In this document: positions 1-9,139 of the stretch, in pieces
Numbering within the stretch: the stretch's first letter is position 1
Layout of the letters: each line of letters opens with the position of its first letter
Source of the DNA: Parasedimentitalea marina
GTDB taxonomy: Bacteria > Pseudomonadota > Alphaproteobacteria > Rhodobacterales > Rhodobacteraceae
Assembly (NCBI RefSeq): GCF_004006175.1
Contig: NZ_CP033219.1
Coordinates: forward strand, 248,001 to 312,000
Direction of reading: 5' to 3'
DNA: 64,000 nucleotides
Translations under genes and position numbers: made by a program
The notes under the pieces: model-generated
What the model was told of the DNA's origin: nothing
What the model saw: the letters and a program-made list of their open reading frames with translations, nothing else
The model's database searches: none

Positions 1-507
1 GTTGAGCCTAAGCGTAAAGTTGCAGAATTCCGCGTTTCCGCTGATGCCCTGATCGAAGTCGGTGCCGAAATCTCGGCCGAGCACTATCTGACAGGTCAAA
101 AAGTTGACGTTTCCGGTACCTCGATTGGTAAAGGTTTCCAGGGTGCTATGAAGCGCTGGAACTTTGGTGGTCTGCGGGCAACGCACGGTGTGTCTATCTC
201 ACACCGTTCGCACGGTTCCACAGGTCAGTGTCAGGATCCCGGTAAGGTTTTCAAAGGCAAGAAAATGGCCGGTCACATGGGTGCTGCCCGTGTAACCACT
301 CAGAACCTGGAAGTTGTCAAAACTGACGCCGACCGTGGTCTGGTCTTCATCAAAGGCGCCGTTCCTGGCTCCAAAGGTGGTTGGGTCACTGTCAAAGACG
401 CTGTTAAGAAGAAGGCCCCTGAGGGTCTGCCTTTCCCAGCAGGTCTGAAATCGGCAGCTGCCGAAGCTCCAGCAGAAACCGTTTCTGCGGAAGGTGGTGA
501 AGCATGA
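1..507 (+). CDS. rplC: 50S ribosomal protein L3, C-terminal part
   Basis: Large-subunit protein that binds 23S rRNA near the peptidyl-transferase centre. The frame is open from the window edge to TGA at 505-507, so about 168 residues are present and roughly the first 70 are outside. Visible L3 hallmarks are the loop [13 protein letters not shown] and the segment HRSHGSTGQ followed by [16 protein letters not shown]. The TGQ glutamine matches the site PrmB methylates in E. coli L3. The Ala/Glu-rich tail after about residue 145 is a lineage extension. The stop overlaps the rplD start as ATGA, which implies translational coupling. Confidence 0.97.
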   Translation, partial: VEPKRKVAEFRVSADALIEVGAEISAEHYLTGQKVDVSGTSIGKGFQGAMKRWNFGGLRATHGVSISHRSHGSTGQCQDPGKVFKGKKMAGHMGAARVTTQNLEVVKTDADRGLVFIKGAVPGSKGGWVTVKDAVKKKAPEGLPFPAGLKSAAAEAPAETVSAEGGEA

Positions 508-1121
508 AACTTGATGTAATCAATCTGGACGGCAGCACTGCCGGCAACATCGAGCTGGATGCCGAACTGTTCGGTCTCGAAGCACGTGCGGACATCCTGC
601 ACCGTGTGGTCCGCTGGCAGCGTAACAACGCACAGGCCGGTACCCACAAGGTAAAGACCCGTTCGGAAGTGAACTACTCGACCAAGAAGATCTATCGTCA
701 GAAAGGGACCGGCGGCGCACGTCACGGTGCTCGCTCTGCTCCGATCTTCCGCGGTGGTGGTGTTTACAAAGGTCCGGTCGTCCGTTCGCACGGTCACGAG
801 CTGACTAAAAAGTTCCGCAAGCTGGGTCTGCGCCACGCACTGTCTGCCAAGGCTGCTGCTGGTGAGCTGGTTGTAATCGAGAACGCCGACACCGAGGGCA
901 AGACTGCCGCTCTGGCCAAACAGGTTGCAAACCTGGGCTGGAAACGCGCTCTGGTCATCGATGGCGCTTCGGTTAACGAAGGCTTCCTGAAGGCCGCCAA
1001 AAACATCGAAGGTCTGGATATCCTGCCGTCGATGGGCGCAAACGTCTATGATATCCTCAAGCGTGACACCCTGGTGATCACCAAAGCAGGTATCGAAGCA
1101 TTGGAGGCTCGCCTGAAATGA
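504..1121 (+). CDS. rplD: 50S ribosomal protein L4
   Basis: Early-assembly 23S rRNA-binding protein whose loop lines the exit tunnel; in E. coli it also represses the S10 operon. The 205-residue length is normal. The conserved basic loop, with [23 protein letters not shown] at about residues 64-86, is intact, as is the C-terminal [19 protein letters not shown]. Its start overlaps the end of rplC and its stop overlaps the start of rplW (ATGA), so the three genes are read as one coupled unit. Confidence 0.98.
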   Translation: MKLDVINLDGSTAGNIELDAELFGLEARADILHRVVRWQRNNAQAGTHKVKTRSEVNYSTKKIYRQKGTGGARHGARSAPIFRGGGVYKGPVVRSHGHELTKKFRKLGLRHALSAKAAAGELVVIENADTEGKTAALAKQVANLGWKRALVIDGASVNEGFLKAAKNIEGLDILPSMGANVYDILKRDTLVITKAGIEALEARLK

Positions 1122-1414
1122 GCGCTAAAGCAGAACACTACGACGTAATCCGTAAGCCGATCATCACTGAAAAAGCCACCATGGCGTCCGAAAATGGCGC
1201 GGTTGTTTTTGAAGTTGCGATCGACAGCAACAAACCCACCATCAAAGCCGCTGTTGAGGCGCTGTTTGGTGTGAAGGTTAAGGCTGTGAACACAAGCATC
1301 ACTAAAGGTAAAGTGAAGCGGTTCCGCGGTGGCTTGGGCCGTCGCAAGGACGTCAAAAAGGCCTATGTGACCCTCGAAGAGGGTAACACAATCGACGTGT
1401 CCACCGGACTGTAA
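1118..1414 (+). CDS. rplW: 50S ribosomal protein L23
   Basis: Tunnel-exit protein that docks the signal recognition particle and trigger factor. At 98 residues it has the usual compact length. The start [15 protein letters not shown] and the nucleic-acid-binding [22 protein letters not shown] are typical. It begins inside the rplD stop codon. In most bacteria rplB follows directly. Here rplW is followed by an intrinsic terminator and a 2.3-kb stretch of unrelated genes, so it is the last gene of its transcription unit. Confidence 0.98.
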   Translation: MSAKAEHYDVIRKPIITEKATMASENGAVVFEVAIDSNKPTIKAAVEALFGVKVKAVNTSITKGKVKRFRGGLGRRKDVKKAYVTLEEGNTIDVSTGL

Positions 1415-1434
1415 GATTGCTAGGATGAATTGAG

Positions 1435-1466
1435 AAAGGCCCTCGCTGCAAAGCGGGGGCCTTTTT
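1435..1466 (+). terminator. Intrinsic terminator after rplW
   Basis: A 13-base stem (1435-1447 with 1452-1464, one G-T wobble) closes a GCAA tetraloop and runs into five T residues. It lies 20 bases past the rplW stop and should end the rplC-D-W transcript before the inserted genes. Confidence 0.9.
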
Positions 1467-1564
1467 CGTTTGCGATGGAATTCGAAAAGATAGTTACTTG
1501 CTTCAAGCAATAAGGCTTGCCAGAGAATAATAATTTACAACTTTCAAATATTGGGAACTAGGCA

Positions 1565-1993
1565 TTGGAACGGCATATCCTGGATTTTGAACGTGCAATC
1601 GACGCAAGGGATCCCGATGCATTTGAGGCCGCGCTTCTGGCCTTGTCCTGGGGTTCTAAGTCGTCCGAAGCCTGTGCGCTTCTTATTCGTTCACTGCCGC
1701 TGAATTGGCACTTCAAGCATGAAGATGTGGCGTTTGCCATCCAGCGTTTCAGGTGTGCAGGGGCTGAGTCAGTTCTGGAAGCAAGGGCAATGGATTGTCC
1801 CGAATACCTTGACTGGGATGATAACTATGCTTTGGCACGAAAATGCACTTGGGCATTGGCGGATATCGGCTCGGCGGAGGCCCGGGTAGCGTTGGGGCGT
1901 CTTGCCAAATGTGAAACGGAGGAAATCAGTGAGTTTGCTCAAAAACGACTTGATAGCTGGGCTTCAGAATTGTCGAGAAAGGTTGGTTCATAG
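1565..1993 (+). CDS. Small HEAT-repeat-like hypothetical protein
   Basis: A 142-residue acidic soluble protein with no signal peptide and no membrane segment. It is built of amphipathic helices, and the C-terminal part (NYALARKCTWALADIG, then EARVALGRLAK) has the spacing of HEAT or PBS-lyase repeats. The start is taken as TTG because the in-frame stop TAG lies two codons upstream and no ATG or GTG offers a longer frame; the ribosome-binding site is weak. It is the first gene of the rplW-rplB insertion. HEAT-type proteins occur among polymorphic-toxin immunity proteins, so that role is possible, but no toxin gene is next to it. Function unknown. Confidence 0.6.
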   Translation: MERHILDFERAIDARDPDAFEAALLALSWGSKSSEACALLIRSLPLNWHFKHEDVAFAIQRFRCAGAESVLEARAMDCPEYLDWDDNYALARKCTWALADIGSAEARVALGRLAKCETEEISEFAQKRLDSWASELSRKVGS

Positions 1994-2162
1994 AGCAGCA
2001 GGTATCTTGACGAGAAGCAAGATACCTATCGGGGTATTCCCCCGCGCGGAATCAAGGCCTCAGGCCGCCGTGCCAGCGACGGCACGGGATTTATTTGTAT
2101 GAGTGGTCGCAATGCTGCAATGTACGGATCTGTTGTATTTCCCGGACATATAAGGTGAGGCG

Positions 2163-2411
2163 ATGATTGGCGGATTTCATTCAGCAATTTGGGGGCTGGT
2201 AGGCATAGCTCTAATTTTTGCTGACTTCATGCAAGTCAGCCATCCAGTCAATCTTAGTTGGTGGCTTGCAAACATAGGTCTGTCCAATCAGGTAGCGTTT
2301 ATTATTGTTATCGTTTTCTATTGGGGTCTTGCGCGTGTGATGTTGTTTTTGACCGAGAGGGCAATTGGGTACCTGTCGATGAAGGTTTTTGGCTCGAATG
2401 GTGAAGCGTAG
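2163..2411 (+). CDS. Two-helix small membrane protein
   Basis: An 82-residue protein with two predicted membrane helices, about residues 5-24 (IWGLVGIALIFADFMQV) and 43-65 (VAFIIVIVFYWGLARVMLFL), joined by a short loop. A purine-rich AAGGTGAGG lies just before the ATG. It resembles the small protein at 2708-2902 in length, topology and scattered residues, so the two look like diverged duplicates. The next gene begins one base after its stop codon. I do not recognise the family. Its place among immunity-like genes would fit a membrane immunity protein, but that is inference only. Confidence 0.55.
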   Translation: MIGGFHSAIWGLVGIALIFADFMQVSHPVNLSWWLANIGLSNQVAFIIVIVFYWGLARVMLFLTERAIGYLSMKVFGSNGEA

Positions 2412-2412
2412 A

Positions 2413-2649
2413 ATGAGCGAGTATGAGGATATCTTGCACGGCCTAGGGTTGGTTCTGGTAGAGATCAGAGCGTCCGACAACATCAATAAGTCCAAAGGGC
2501 TTGCCGACATTGTTCACAATGTTCCAGCAAACATACGGCAGGGTGCAGAGCCGGATATGATACGGGAAGACATCTTGCTGCGCGCAGACAGATATAAGGT
2601 GCGAGAGATGTTTGCGCAGTATTTTAAAGTTGGCCGGGATGGTCTGTAA
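2413..2649 (+). CDS. Small soluble hypothetical protein
   Basis: A 78-residue protein starting MSEYEDILHGLGLVL. The ATG at 2413 is preferred over an upstream TTG in the same frame (2389) because it sits directly after the stop of the membrane-protein gene ending at 2411, the usual geometry for coupled genes. It is mainly helical and charged, with no membrane segment. It sits between the two related small membrane proteins, so the three may form one cassette. Family not recognised; a soluble partner or immunity-type protein is one possibility. Confidence 0.5.
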   Translation: MSEYEDILHGLGLVLVEIRASDNINKSKGLADIVHNVPANIRQGAEPDMIREDILLRADRYKVREMFAQYFKVGRDGL

Positions 2650-2707
2650 TTCTTGATCTTATGTGGGGTGCGGTCAAATATGACGTTTTACGTTGGCAGG
2701 AAATACA

Positions 2708-2902
2708 ATGATTTACATTCTGATCTTGCTCGCCATGGCGTTCTCAATGCTTGACATTTCGCAGCTATTATACCCGTTTAGTGTCACTTATCTCACAATA
2801 TCGATGGGGCTTGACCCGCTTTTGGCATTTGTAGTTGCAATTGGATGTTACGGTTTTTTGGCAGAACTCATATTGCGGTATTTCAATGTTAGGAAGCGAT
2901 AG
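2708..2902 (+). CDS. Two-helix small membrane protein, relative of the one at 2163
   Basis: The ATG at 2708 follows an AGGA at 2697-2700; an in-frame TTG at 2693 has no such site, so 64 residues are called. Two hydrophobic helices (about residues 2-20 and 34-52) are linked by a loop, and the tail is basic (RYFNVRKR). Shared with the 2163 protein are an Asp near the end of helix 1, a following Gln, a GL pair before helix 2 and an LAFVV/VAFII core. Family unknown. Its sequence is more AT-rich than the ribosomal genes, as in the rest of this insertion. Confidence 0.5.
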   Translation: MIYILILLAMAFSMLDISQLLYPFSVTYLTISMGLDPLLAFVVAIGCYGFLAELILRYFNVRKR

Positions 2903-3039
2903 CTGTGAAGAATTCCCTTCTTCAGCGGAACAACCTGTCCGCAGTGGTGAGTACTTTAACTCAGCTCATATCGTCTCTCCGAGTAGTTTAGGCGTGCTGG
3001 TATCCCTAGAACAGGAAACACTCAGATATAGGGTCACGT

Positions 3040-3459
3040 ATGTCGTATACCATAGAAGGCGCAATGAAGGACATTTTGTATGCCGATGATTCCTCGGCGA
3101 TTGGGGCGGAAGAAGTGTGGAAACGGCTAAAAAATTCGAACGAATCCTTTCTGAGGGAAGGTTCGTTAATAAAATTCAAGACTAACCATACTGCTGGCAA
3201 TCACTATCACTACGCCTTGGCTGTTAGATTCAATCACGATGAAGACCTCTCTTTCGTTGGATTAGGGGGACGAACCTGGGGGTACGGTGTCTGCACCCTT
3301 AAAAAAGAAGCGCGATTTGAAGAAAAAAAATGCACGGTTTCCGTTCCGTGGTTGCTAAAGAATTTTAATGCGATTGTTGAGCCATTGGACATTGATGACG
3401 TTTGGTACGTCGAAGATGCTCTGGACTTCGTCTTGTCCCTTACAGAGGACCTAGAGTGA
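3040..3459 (+). CDS. Hypothetical protein, immunity-like
   Basis: A 139-residue acidic soluble protein. The ATG is preceded by AGGG with six-base spacing; a second in-frame ATG at 3064 is less likely. It has an aromatic, beta-rich middle (NHYHYALAVRF, FVGLGGRTWGYGVC) and a Trp/Asp-rich end (DIDDVWYVEDALDFVLSL), a composition common in small immunity proteins of contact-dependent toxins. No toxin neighbour is visible. Base use is clearly more AT-rich than rplB downstream. Function unknown; the gene call is fairly safe and the immunity idea is inference. Confidence 0.55.
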   Translation: MSYTIEGAMKDILYADDSSAIGAEEVWKRLKNSNESFLREGSLIKFKTNHTAGNHYHYALAVRFNHDEDLSFVGLGGRTWGYGVCTLKKEARFEEKKCTVSVPWLLKNFNAIVEPLDIDDVWYVEDALDFVLSLTEDLE

Positions 3460-3521
3460 AATTGATTTTGCAGCAGGTGTGGTCTAGCGTAAGTCTTACA
3501 TATCCGAAAACCTGCATCCCC

Positions 3522-3741
3522 CTATAGACACCCCCCTCATACCCTGCTACCTCGCACGGATCATCTAGCCTCGGATTCGTTCCGGGGCTGCTGATTTTTG
3601 GATGGGGACCTTCGGGGCCTTATATCGATGGCCACCTCAGTAGTTGGGTTTCGGATGAAACCTCACGAGCAGGGGGCTGAACATAGCCTAAGATGCCGGG
3701 AAAACTCGGTGCTTGGGCAAGCTAAACGGAAGACAGAAAGC
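3522..3741 (+). promoter_or_regulatory. Leader and presumed promoter region of the rplB block
   Basis: This non-coding stretch must carry the start of the rplB transcript, because a terminator follows rplW and the intervening genes are unrelated. A CTATAG at 3522-3527 is the best -10-like element, but no good -35 is seen. A short hairpin GCTTG-GGC-AAGC at about 3712-3723 precedes the ribosome-binding GGAAG. No known ribosomal-protein autoregulatory fold was recognised. Confidence 0.35.
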
Positions 3742-4584
3742 ATGGCACTCAAGTCGTATAAACCGACGACGCCGGGCCAGCGTGGGCTGGTTCTGATCGA
3801 CCGTTCGGAGCTTTGGAAAGGACGTCCCGTCAAGTCTCTCACTGAGGGTTTGACGAAATCGGGCGGCCGGAACAACACCGGACGGATTACCTCGCGCCGC
3901 CGTGGTGGCGGGGCAAAGCGCCTCTACCGGATCGTTGACTTTAAGCGTAACAAATTTGATGTTGCGGCGACCGTCGAGCGGATCGAATATGACCCGAACC
4001 GGACCGCATTCATCGCGCTGATCAAATACGAAGATGGCGAACAGAACTATATCCTGGCTCCACAGCGTCTTGCTGTTGGTGACAAGGTTATCGCCTCTGC
4101 TAAGGCCGACATCAAGCCGGGCAACACAATGCCGTTTTCGGGCATGCCAATCGGTACCATCATTCACAACATCGAAATGAAGCCAGGCAAAGGCGGCCAG
4201 ATCGCCCGTGCAGCTGGTACATATGCTCAGTTCGTTGGTCGTGACGGTGGCTACGCGCAGATCCGTTTGTCTTCGGGCGAACTGCGTCTGGTGCGTCAGG
4301 AATGTCTGGCAACAGTTGGTGCGGTGTCGAACCCCGACAACTCGAACCAGAACTTTGGTAAAGCTGGCCGTATGCGTCACAAGGGCGTTCGTCCCTCTGT
4401 GCGTGGTGTGGTCATGAACCCGGTCGACCACCCACACGGTGGTGGTGAAGGCCGGACCTCGGGTGGTCGTCACCCGGTGACCCCTTGGGGTAAGCCGACC
4501 AAAGGTGCACGGACCCGTAACAAGAACAAAGCGTCAAGCAAGCTGATCATCCGCTCGCGTCACGCCAAGAAGAAGGGACGCTAA
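3742..4584 (+). CDS. rplB: 50S ribosomal protein L2
   Basis: Core 23S rRNA-binding protein needed for subunit joining and peptidyl-transferase activity. The frame stays open upstream to 3598, but the conserved start [15 protein letters not shown] places the ATG at 3742, giving 280 residues, the usual alphaproteobacterial length. Intact features include [20 protein letters not shown] (about 43-62) and the functional C-terminal [21 protein letters not shown]. It opens the rplB-rpsS-rplV-rpsC-rplP block after a 2.3-kb insertion. Confidence 0.98.
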   Translation: MALKSYKPTTPGQRGLVLIDRSELWKGRPVKSLTEGLTKSGGRNNTGRITSRRRGGGAKRLYRIVDFKRNKFDVAATVERIEYDPNRTAFIALIKYEDGEQNYILAPQRLAVGDKVIASAKADIKPGNTMPFSGMPIGTIIHNIEMKPGKGGQIARAAGTYAQFVGRDGGYAQIRLSSGELRLVRQECLATVGAVSNPDNSNQNFGKAGRMRHKGVRPSVRGVVMNPVDHPHGGGEGRTSGGRHPVTPWGKPTKGARTRNKNKASSKLIIRSRHAKKKGR

Positions 4585-4587
4585 TCG

Positions 4588-4866
4588 ATGTCTCGCTCTG
4601 TATGGAAAGGCCCTTTTGTTGACGCTTATGTTCTCAAGAAGGCTGAAGCTGCTCGTGAATCGGGCCGCAAAGAAGTGATCAAGATTTGGTCGCGCCGTTC
4701 CACCATTCTGCCCCAGTTCGTGGGTCTGACCTTTGGTGTTTACAACGGTCGCAAGCATATTCCTGTCAACGTCTCAGAAGACATGATCGGTCAGAAGTTT
4801 GGTGAATATTCGCCAACTCGTACTTATCACGGTCACGCTGCTGACAAAAAAGCGAAGCGGAAATAA
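4588..4866 (+). CDS. rpsS: 30S ribosomal protein S19
   Basis: Head protein of the small subunit, in complex with S13 and close to the A-site tRNA. The 92 residues include the standard start [17 protein letters not shown] and the conserved end [14 protein letters not shown] segment, here [22 protein letters not shown]. It begins three bases after rplB and ends three before rplV, so it is tightly packed in the operon. Confidence 0.98.
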   Translation: MSRSVWKGPFVDAYVLKKAEAARESGRKEVIKIWSRRSTILPQFVGLTFGVYNGRKHIPVNVSEDMIGQKFGEYSPTRTYHGHAADKKAKRK

Positions 4867-4869
4867 GTC

Positions 4870-5250
4870 ATGGGTAAGGAAAAGAATCCACGCCGCGTGG
4901 CAGACAACGAAGCAATGGCAAAACTGCGCATGCTTCGTACCAGCCCTCAGAAACTGAACCTGGTTGCTGGTCTGATCCGTGGCAAGAAAGTTGATCGCGC
5001 ACTGACCGATCTGACTTTCTCGAACAAGCGCGTAGCACAGGACGTGAAAAAATGTCTTCAGTCGGCAATTGCCAATGCTGAAAACAACCACAACCTGGAC
5101 GTGGACGAGCTGATCGTCGCCGAAGCCTATGTGGGCAAAAACATGACTCTGAAGCGCGGTCGCCCGCGTGCTCGTGGTCGTTTTGGCAAGATCTTGAAGC
5201 CGTTTGCTGAGATCACCATTCTGGTGCGTCAAGTTGAGGAGCAGTCCTAA
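4870..5250 (+). CDS. rplV: 50S ribosomal protein L22
   Basis: Globular domain plus a long beta hairpin that reaches into the exit tunnel and contacts macrolides. The protein has 126 residues, with [20 protein letters not shown] near residue 25 and the hairpin region [18 protein letters not shown] near residue 96. The N-terminal [14 protein letters not shown] is a lineage extension. Its TAA shares a base with the rpsC ATG (TAATG), which indicates coupled translation. Confidence 0.98.
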   Translation: MGKEKNPRRVADNEAMAKLRMLRTSPQKLNLVAGLIRGKKVDRALTDLTFSNKRVAQDVKKCLQSAIANAENNHNLDVDELIVAEAYVGKNMTLKRGRPRARGRFGKILKPFAEITILVRQVEEQS

Positions 5251-5957
5251 TGGGTAATAAAGTCAATCCAATTGGCATGCGCCTCCAGGTCAACCGTACC
5301 TGGGACAGCCGCTGGTATGCTGACACCAAGGATTTCGGTGACCTTCTTCTGGAAGACATCAAGATCCGCGCCTTCATCAACGAAGAGTGTAAGCAAGCCG
5401 GTATCTCTCGTGTGATCATCGAACGTCCGCACAAAAAGTGCCGCGTTACGATCCACACAGCACGTCCTGGCGTCATCATCGGCAAAAAAGGTGCAGACAT
5501 CGAAACTCTGCGCAAGAAAATTGCAACGATGACCGATAGCGAACTGCACCTGAACATCGTTGAGGTTCGTAAGCCCGAGCTCGACGCTGCTCTGGTTGGT
5601 GAGTCGATCGCACAGCAGCTGGAACGCCGGGTTTCTTTCCGTCGCGCCATGAAGCGTGCGGTTCAGAACGCGATGCGCATGGGCGCCCTGGGTATCCGGG
5701 TCAACCTTGCTGGTCGTTTGGGTGGTGCTGAAATCGCGCGTACCGAATGGTACCGTGAGGGCCGTGTGCCTTTGCACACACTGCGTGCCGACATCGATTA
5801 CGCACACGTCGAAGCAAAGACTGCTTATGGTATCATCGGGATCAAGACTTGGATCTTCAAAGGTGAAATCATGGAGCACGATCCGCAGGCACGTGACCGT
5901 AAAGCACAGGAACTCCAGGACGGCCCAGCACCTCGCGGTGCAGGCGGTCGTCGATAA
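5250..5957 (+). CDS. rpsC: 30S ribosomal protein S3
   Basis: Small-subunit protein at the mRNA entry channel, with a KH domain. The 235 residues include [22 protein letters not shown] at the start, the KH signature [17 protein letters not shown] at about residues 72-88, and the C-terminal [12 protein letters not shown], then [14 protein letters not shown]. The Gly/Arg tail is normal. It overlaps the rplV stop codon by one base and is followed by rplP after 14 bases. Confidence 0.98.
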   Translation: MGNKVNPIGMRLQVNRTWDSRWYADTKDFGDLLLEDIKIRAFINEECKQAGISRVIIERPHKKCRVTIHTARPGVIIGKKGADIETLRKKIATMTDSELHLNIVEVRKPELDAALVGESIAQQLERRVSFRRAMKRAVQNAMRMGALGIRVNLAGRLGGAEIARTEWYREGRVPLHTLRADIDYAHVEAKTAYGIIGIKTWIFKGEIMEHDPQARDRKAQELQDGPAPRGAGGRR

Positions 5958-5971
5958 GGGGGACATGACAA

Positions 5972-6385
5972 ATGCTTCAACCAAAGCGTACTAAATTCCG
6001 CAAGATGCACAAAGGCCGGATCAAGGGTGAAACCAAAGGTGGATCCGATCTGAACTTTGGCACTTACGGTCTGAAAGCACTCCAGCCTGAGCGTGTGACT
6101 GCGCGTCAAATCGAAGCGGCTCGCCGCGCGATGACACGTCACATGAAGCGTCAGGGCCGTGTCTGGATCCGGATCTTCCCGGATACACCAGTTACTTCCA
6201 AGCCTACCGAAGTCCGTATGGGTAAAGGTAAAGGTTCGGTGGATTTCTGGGCAGCCAAGGTCAAGCCTGGCCGCGTGTTGTTCGAGATTGATGGCGTCGA
6301 TGACGACATCGCCCGCGAGGCCCTGCGCCTGGCTGCGATGAAGCTGCCAATCAAGACACGTGTTGTGCTGCGCGAAGACTGGTAA
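5972..6385 (+). CDS. rplP: 50S ribosomal protein L16
   Basis: Binds 23S rRNA beside the A-site. The 137-residue length is standard, with [19 protein letters not shown] at the start and [19 protein letters not shown] near residue 76. It is the last gene before a strong terminator. rpmC, its usual neighbour, is 5.4 kb away behind a chemoreceptor, an oxygenase and other accessory genes. Confidence 0.98.
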   Translation: MLQPKRTKFRKMHKGRIKGETKGGSDLNFGTYGLKALQPERVTARQIEAARRAMTRHMKRQGRVWIRIFPDTPVTSKPTEVRMGKGKGSVDFWAAKVKPGRVLFEIDGVDDDIAREALRLAAMKLPIKTRVVLREDW

Positions 6386-6413
6386 ACCAGTTTCCTTCAT
6401 TTGAAGGATGCAG

Positions 6414-6450
6414 GGCCCCCGCTGAGGTATCAGCGGGGGCCTATTCTATT
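6414..6450 (+). terminator. Intrinsic terminator after rplP
   Basis: A perfect 12-bp stem (6414-6425 with 6430-6441) with a GGTA loop is followed by a T-rich tail. It separates the rplB-rplP block from the inserted genes. Confidence 0.9.
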
Positions 6451-6488
6451 GTAGAGTAAAGGTTGTGGTGAAAATATACTTTGCGCGT

Positions 6489-6502
6489 ATTGGTCGACCA
6501 AT
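6489..6502. promoter_or_regulatory. 14-bp perfect palindrome upstream of the chemoreceptor gene
   Basis: ATTGGTCGACCAAT is fully self-complementary and lies about 125 bases before the chemoreceptor start, in an AT-rich stretch. The TTGGTCGACCAA core looks like operators of the GntR/FadR superfamily, so it is a candidate transcription-factor site. Which regulator binds it cannot be told from this window. Confidence 0.4.
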
Positions 6503-6625
6503 TTAATGCTAATTTTAAATCAGATAAAATTTCAAATCCAAAGCAGATGGTGTTCTCGGCACTCAATGGGTTCTTAAGAAATATGTGGTCTTACTATGCC
6601 AAATTATCGCGAGAGGATTTGTGAC

Positions 6626-9034
6626 GTGGCCAAGAAAAACCAGTCGGTGCTAAGACGCTTTTCACTTGCCAACCTGAAGACCAAACCCAAGGTTATTTCG
6701 GTTGCGCTATTCCCACTGCTGCTGATTGTGGGTGTTGGGGTCATAACGATGACCAATCTTAGCCGAATGGATGATTCTGCCCGTTGGGTCACGCACACCC
6801 AGAACGTTCTGGGGGATTCGCAATCGATCATTGCCTCTGCAGTTGACATGGAAACCGGGCTGCGCGGGTATCTGCTGGCGGGCAAGGATGAATTTCTGGA
6901 TCCCTACATAAGTGGCCAAACCGCCGCCTACCAAGCGCTGTCGGATCTGCGTGAAACGGTAAGTGATAACCCAGTACAGGTTGCCCGTCTGGAAGAGGCT
7001 GAACAGGCCCTGCGGGGTTGGCAAACCGATGTTGCTGAAACCGCGATCGCGCTGCGTCGTGAAATTGGCGACGCCTTGACCATGAACGACATGGCCGAGG
7101 AAGTGAGAAAAGCCAAAGGCAAAGTGTTTTTTGATCAGTTCAGATGGGAACTTCAGGAATTCATCGAGGCCGAACAGGCTTTGCTTGTGGAGCGAAAAGC
7201 GAAAATTAAAACCATTATCGAAAGTCCGTTTGTAAATGCAGTTGCGGTGTCCGAGGCGCTGGACCGGGTCGAGCATACTTACATAGTCATCAATACCGCC
7301 AAGGATATGTTGGCCGCCGCAGTGGATATGGAAACCGGTATGCGTGGGTTCCTGCTGTCTGGTGACATGGACTTCTTGAAGCCATACCGCGACGGTAACA
7401 CCATGATGCAGCTTCTCGTAGCTGAACTTTCCGGTGCTGTCAGCGACAACCCACAGCAGCAGGCGCGGGTCATCAGTGCGGGCGACACAATTACGACGTG
7501 GCGTGCAAATATGGTCGAGCCGATCCTTGAAATGAGACGGGAAATTGGTTTCGCTGAAACCATGGATGACATGGCTGATCTTGTCGCCGAGGGACGCGGT
7601 AAGGTGTTCTTTGACGGCTTCCGTGCAGTCATGGCTGATTTCCAGGCTGAAGAGCAGGCCCTAATGGATGAACGTAAGGCCTCCAGCGACCAGATTTCAT
7701 CGTCAACCCGAACCATGATTCCCAGTGCGATTGCCTTTTCAATCGTGCTCGGCGCTGCGATGGCCTGGTTCATCGGTTCAAGCATTGCCAGTTCCGTCCG
7801 TCGGATTACTGTGTCTATGCGGGGATTGGCCGATGGGGATAACGCTGTCGATATCAAAGGCCAGGAGCGCGGTGATGAAGTCGGTGAAATGGCCCGCGCC
7901 CTTGAGATATTCCGCGACGCTTTGGTCGAGATGCAGGAGCAAGAGCAGAAGAAAGCCGAAGGCCGCGACGCCGAGTTGAGCGCAATGGTTGAAGAACTTA
8001 GCAATCGTTTGGCAATGCTGTCGCAGGGTAATCTGCAGGTGCAAATCAAAGAGAATTTCCCCGAAGGATACGAGCAGTTGCGTGAGGACTTCAATGGGAC
8101 CGTTACCACGTTGCACGGCATCGTCGAACAAGTTGTCGCGACCTCCAGCAGTATTCGCAACGGCGCGGATGAAATCAGCCAGGCCTCGGAAGATCTGTCC
8201 CATCGGACGGAAAGTCAGGCTGCCACGCTGGAAGAGACTGCAGCAGCGTTGGATGAGCTGACGGCTTCTGTGAAATCCGCAGCCGACGGGGCCCGCAGTG
8301 TCGAAAACACAATGGGTGAAGCTGGCGCCGAAGCGGAACGCAGTGGTGAGGTCGTGCAAAGCGCCGTGGCGGCCATGAGCGAGATTGAATCTTCGTCTCG
8401 TCATATTTCGCAGATCATCTCGGTGATTGACGACATCTCATTCCAGACCAACTTGCTGGCGTTGAATGCCGGTGTCGAAGCGGCCCGTGCAGGGGAAGCT
8501 GGTCGTGGGTTTGCGGTGGTGGCAAGTGAAGTGCGGGCGCTGGCGCAACGCTCTTCGGATGCCGCGATGGAAATCAAAGCCCTGATCAGCGATAGCTCCA
8601 AGCAGGTTGATGGTGGCGTCAAACTGGTCGGCAACGCTGGCGAGGCACTGGAAAGCATCGTTGGTCAGGTCAGTCACATTACGACACTGGTCTCGGAAAT
8701 TGCCGAAGGCGCGGCTGAGCAATCAACCGGTCTCCACGAGATCAATACCGGTATGACGCAGTTGGATCAGGTGACACAACAGAACGCCGCCATGGTCGAA
8801 CAGTCCACAGCCGCAAGCCATTTGTTGAAGTCAGATGCCAGCAAACTGGCCGATCTCATGGCGCACTTCCAAATTGGGCAGGGTGGGGGGGCAGCCCCCA
8901 GCCATCGCGCGCCGGCGGCACCCACTGCGCATGGCATGACAGATATGAGCGACGACTGGGCAACCGAGATCGATGACATGGTGCCAGTGGCCGCAACGGG
9001 CACCGATGGAAAGGCCCTTTGGGAAGACTTCTGA
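6626..9034 (+). CDS. Methyl-accepting chemotaxis protein with two CHASE3-like domains
   Basis: A transmembrane chemoreceptor, likely about 802 residues. The GTG at 6626 is chosen because GAGAGG sits nine bases upstream; the ATG at 6596 in the same frame has no such site. Layout: membrane helix about 22-44; a periplasmic part holding two copies of a CHASE3-type unit 160 residues apart ([14 protein letters not shown] at 73 and [14 protein letters not shown] at 233; KVFFD at 166 and 326); second helix about 364-386; HAMP; and a signalling hairpin around 604-632 ([23 protein letters not shown]). The C-terminal LWEDF resembles the CheR/CheB-tethering pentapeptide. It is not next to other che genes, so it signals to an array encoded elsewhere. 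Ligand unknown. Confidence 0.92.
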   Translation: MAKKNQSVLRRFSLANLKTKPKVISVALFPLLLIVGVGVITMTNLSRMDDSARWVTHTQNVLGDSQSIIASAVDMETGLRGYLLAGKDEFLDPYISGQTAAYQALSDLRETVSDNPVQVARLEEAEQALRGWQTDVAETAIALRREIGDALTMNDMAEEVRKAKGKVFFDQFRWELQEFIEAEQALLVERKAKIKTIIESPFVNAVAVSEALDRVEHTYIVINTAKDMLAAAVDMETGMRGFLLSGDMDFLKPYRDGNTMMQLLVAELSGAVSDNPQQQARVISAGDTITTWRANMVEPILEMRREIGFAETMDDMADLVAEGRGKVFFDGFRAVMADFQAEEQALMDERKASSDQISSSTRTMIPSAIAFSIVLGAAMAWFIGSSIASSVRRITVSMRGLADGDNAVDIKGQERGDEVGEMARALEIFRDALVEMQEQEQKKAEGRDAELSAMVEELSNRLAMLSQGNLQVQIKENFPEGYEQLREDFNGTVTTLHGIVEQVVATSSSIRNGADEISQASEDLSHRTESQAATLEETAAALDELTASVKSAADGARSVENTMGEAGAEAERSGEVVQSAVAAMSEIESSSRHISQIISVIDDISFQTNLLALNAGVEAARAGEAGRGFAVVASEVRALAQRSSDAAMEIKALISDSSKQVDGGVKLVGNAGEALESIVGQVSHITTLVSEIAEGAAEQSTGLHEINTGMTQLDQVTQQNAAMVEQSTAASHLLKSDASKLADLMAHFQIGQGGGAAPSHRAPAAPTAHGMTDMSDDWATEIDDMVPVAATGTDGKALWEDF

Positions 9035-9139
9035 TCCACCAATTCCAGTGGCCCTCCTGAACCGGGGGCCACAGGCTATTTTGCGACTGTCACACCGCGC
9101 CCTCTCGCGCTGTCGCGCGGGTTGCGATATGACCACCGC

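Noticed and set aside
300..836. Long minus-strand open frame across rplC and rplD
   Set aside because: It is a shadow of two well-conserved ribosomal genes and has no homology or start site of its own. Similar antisense frames over other ribosomal genes were left out for the same reason.
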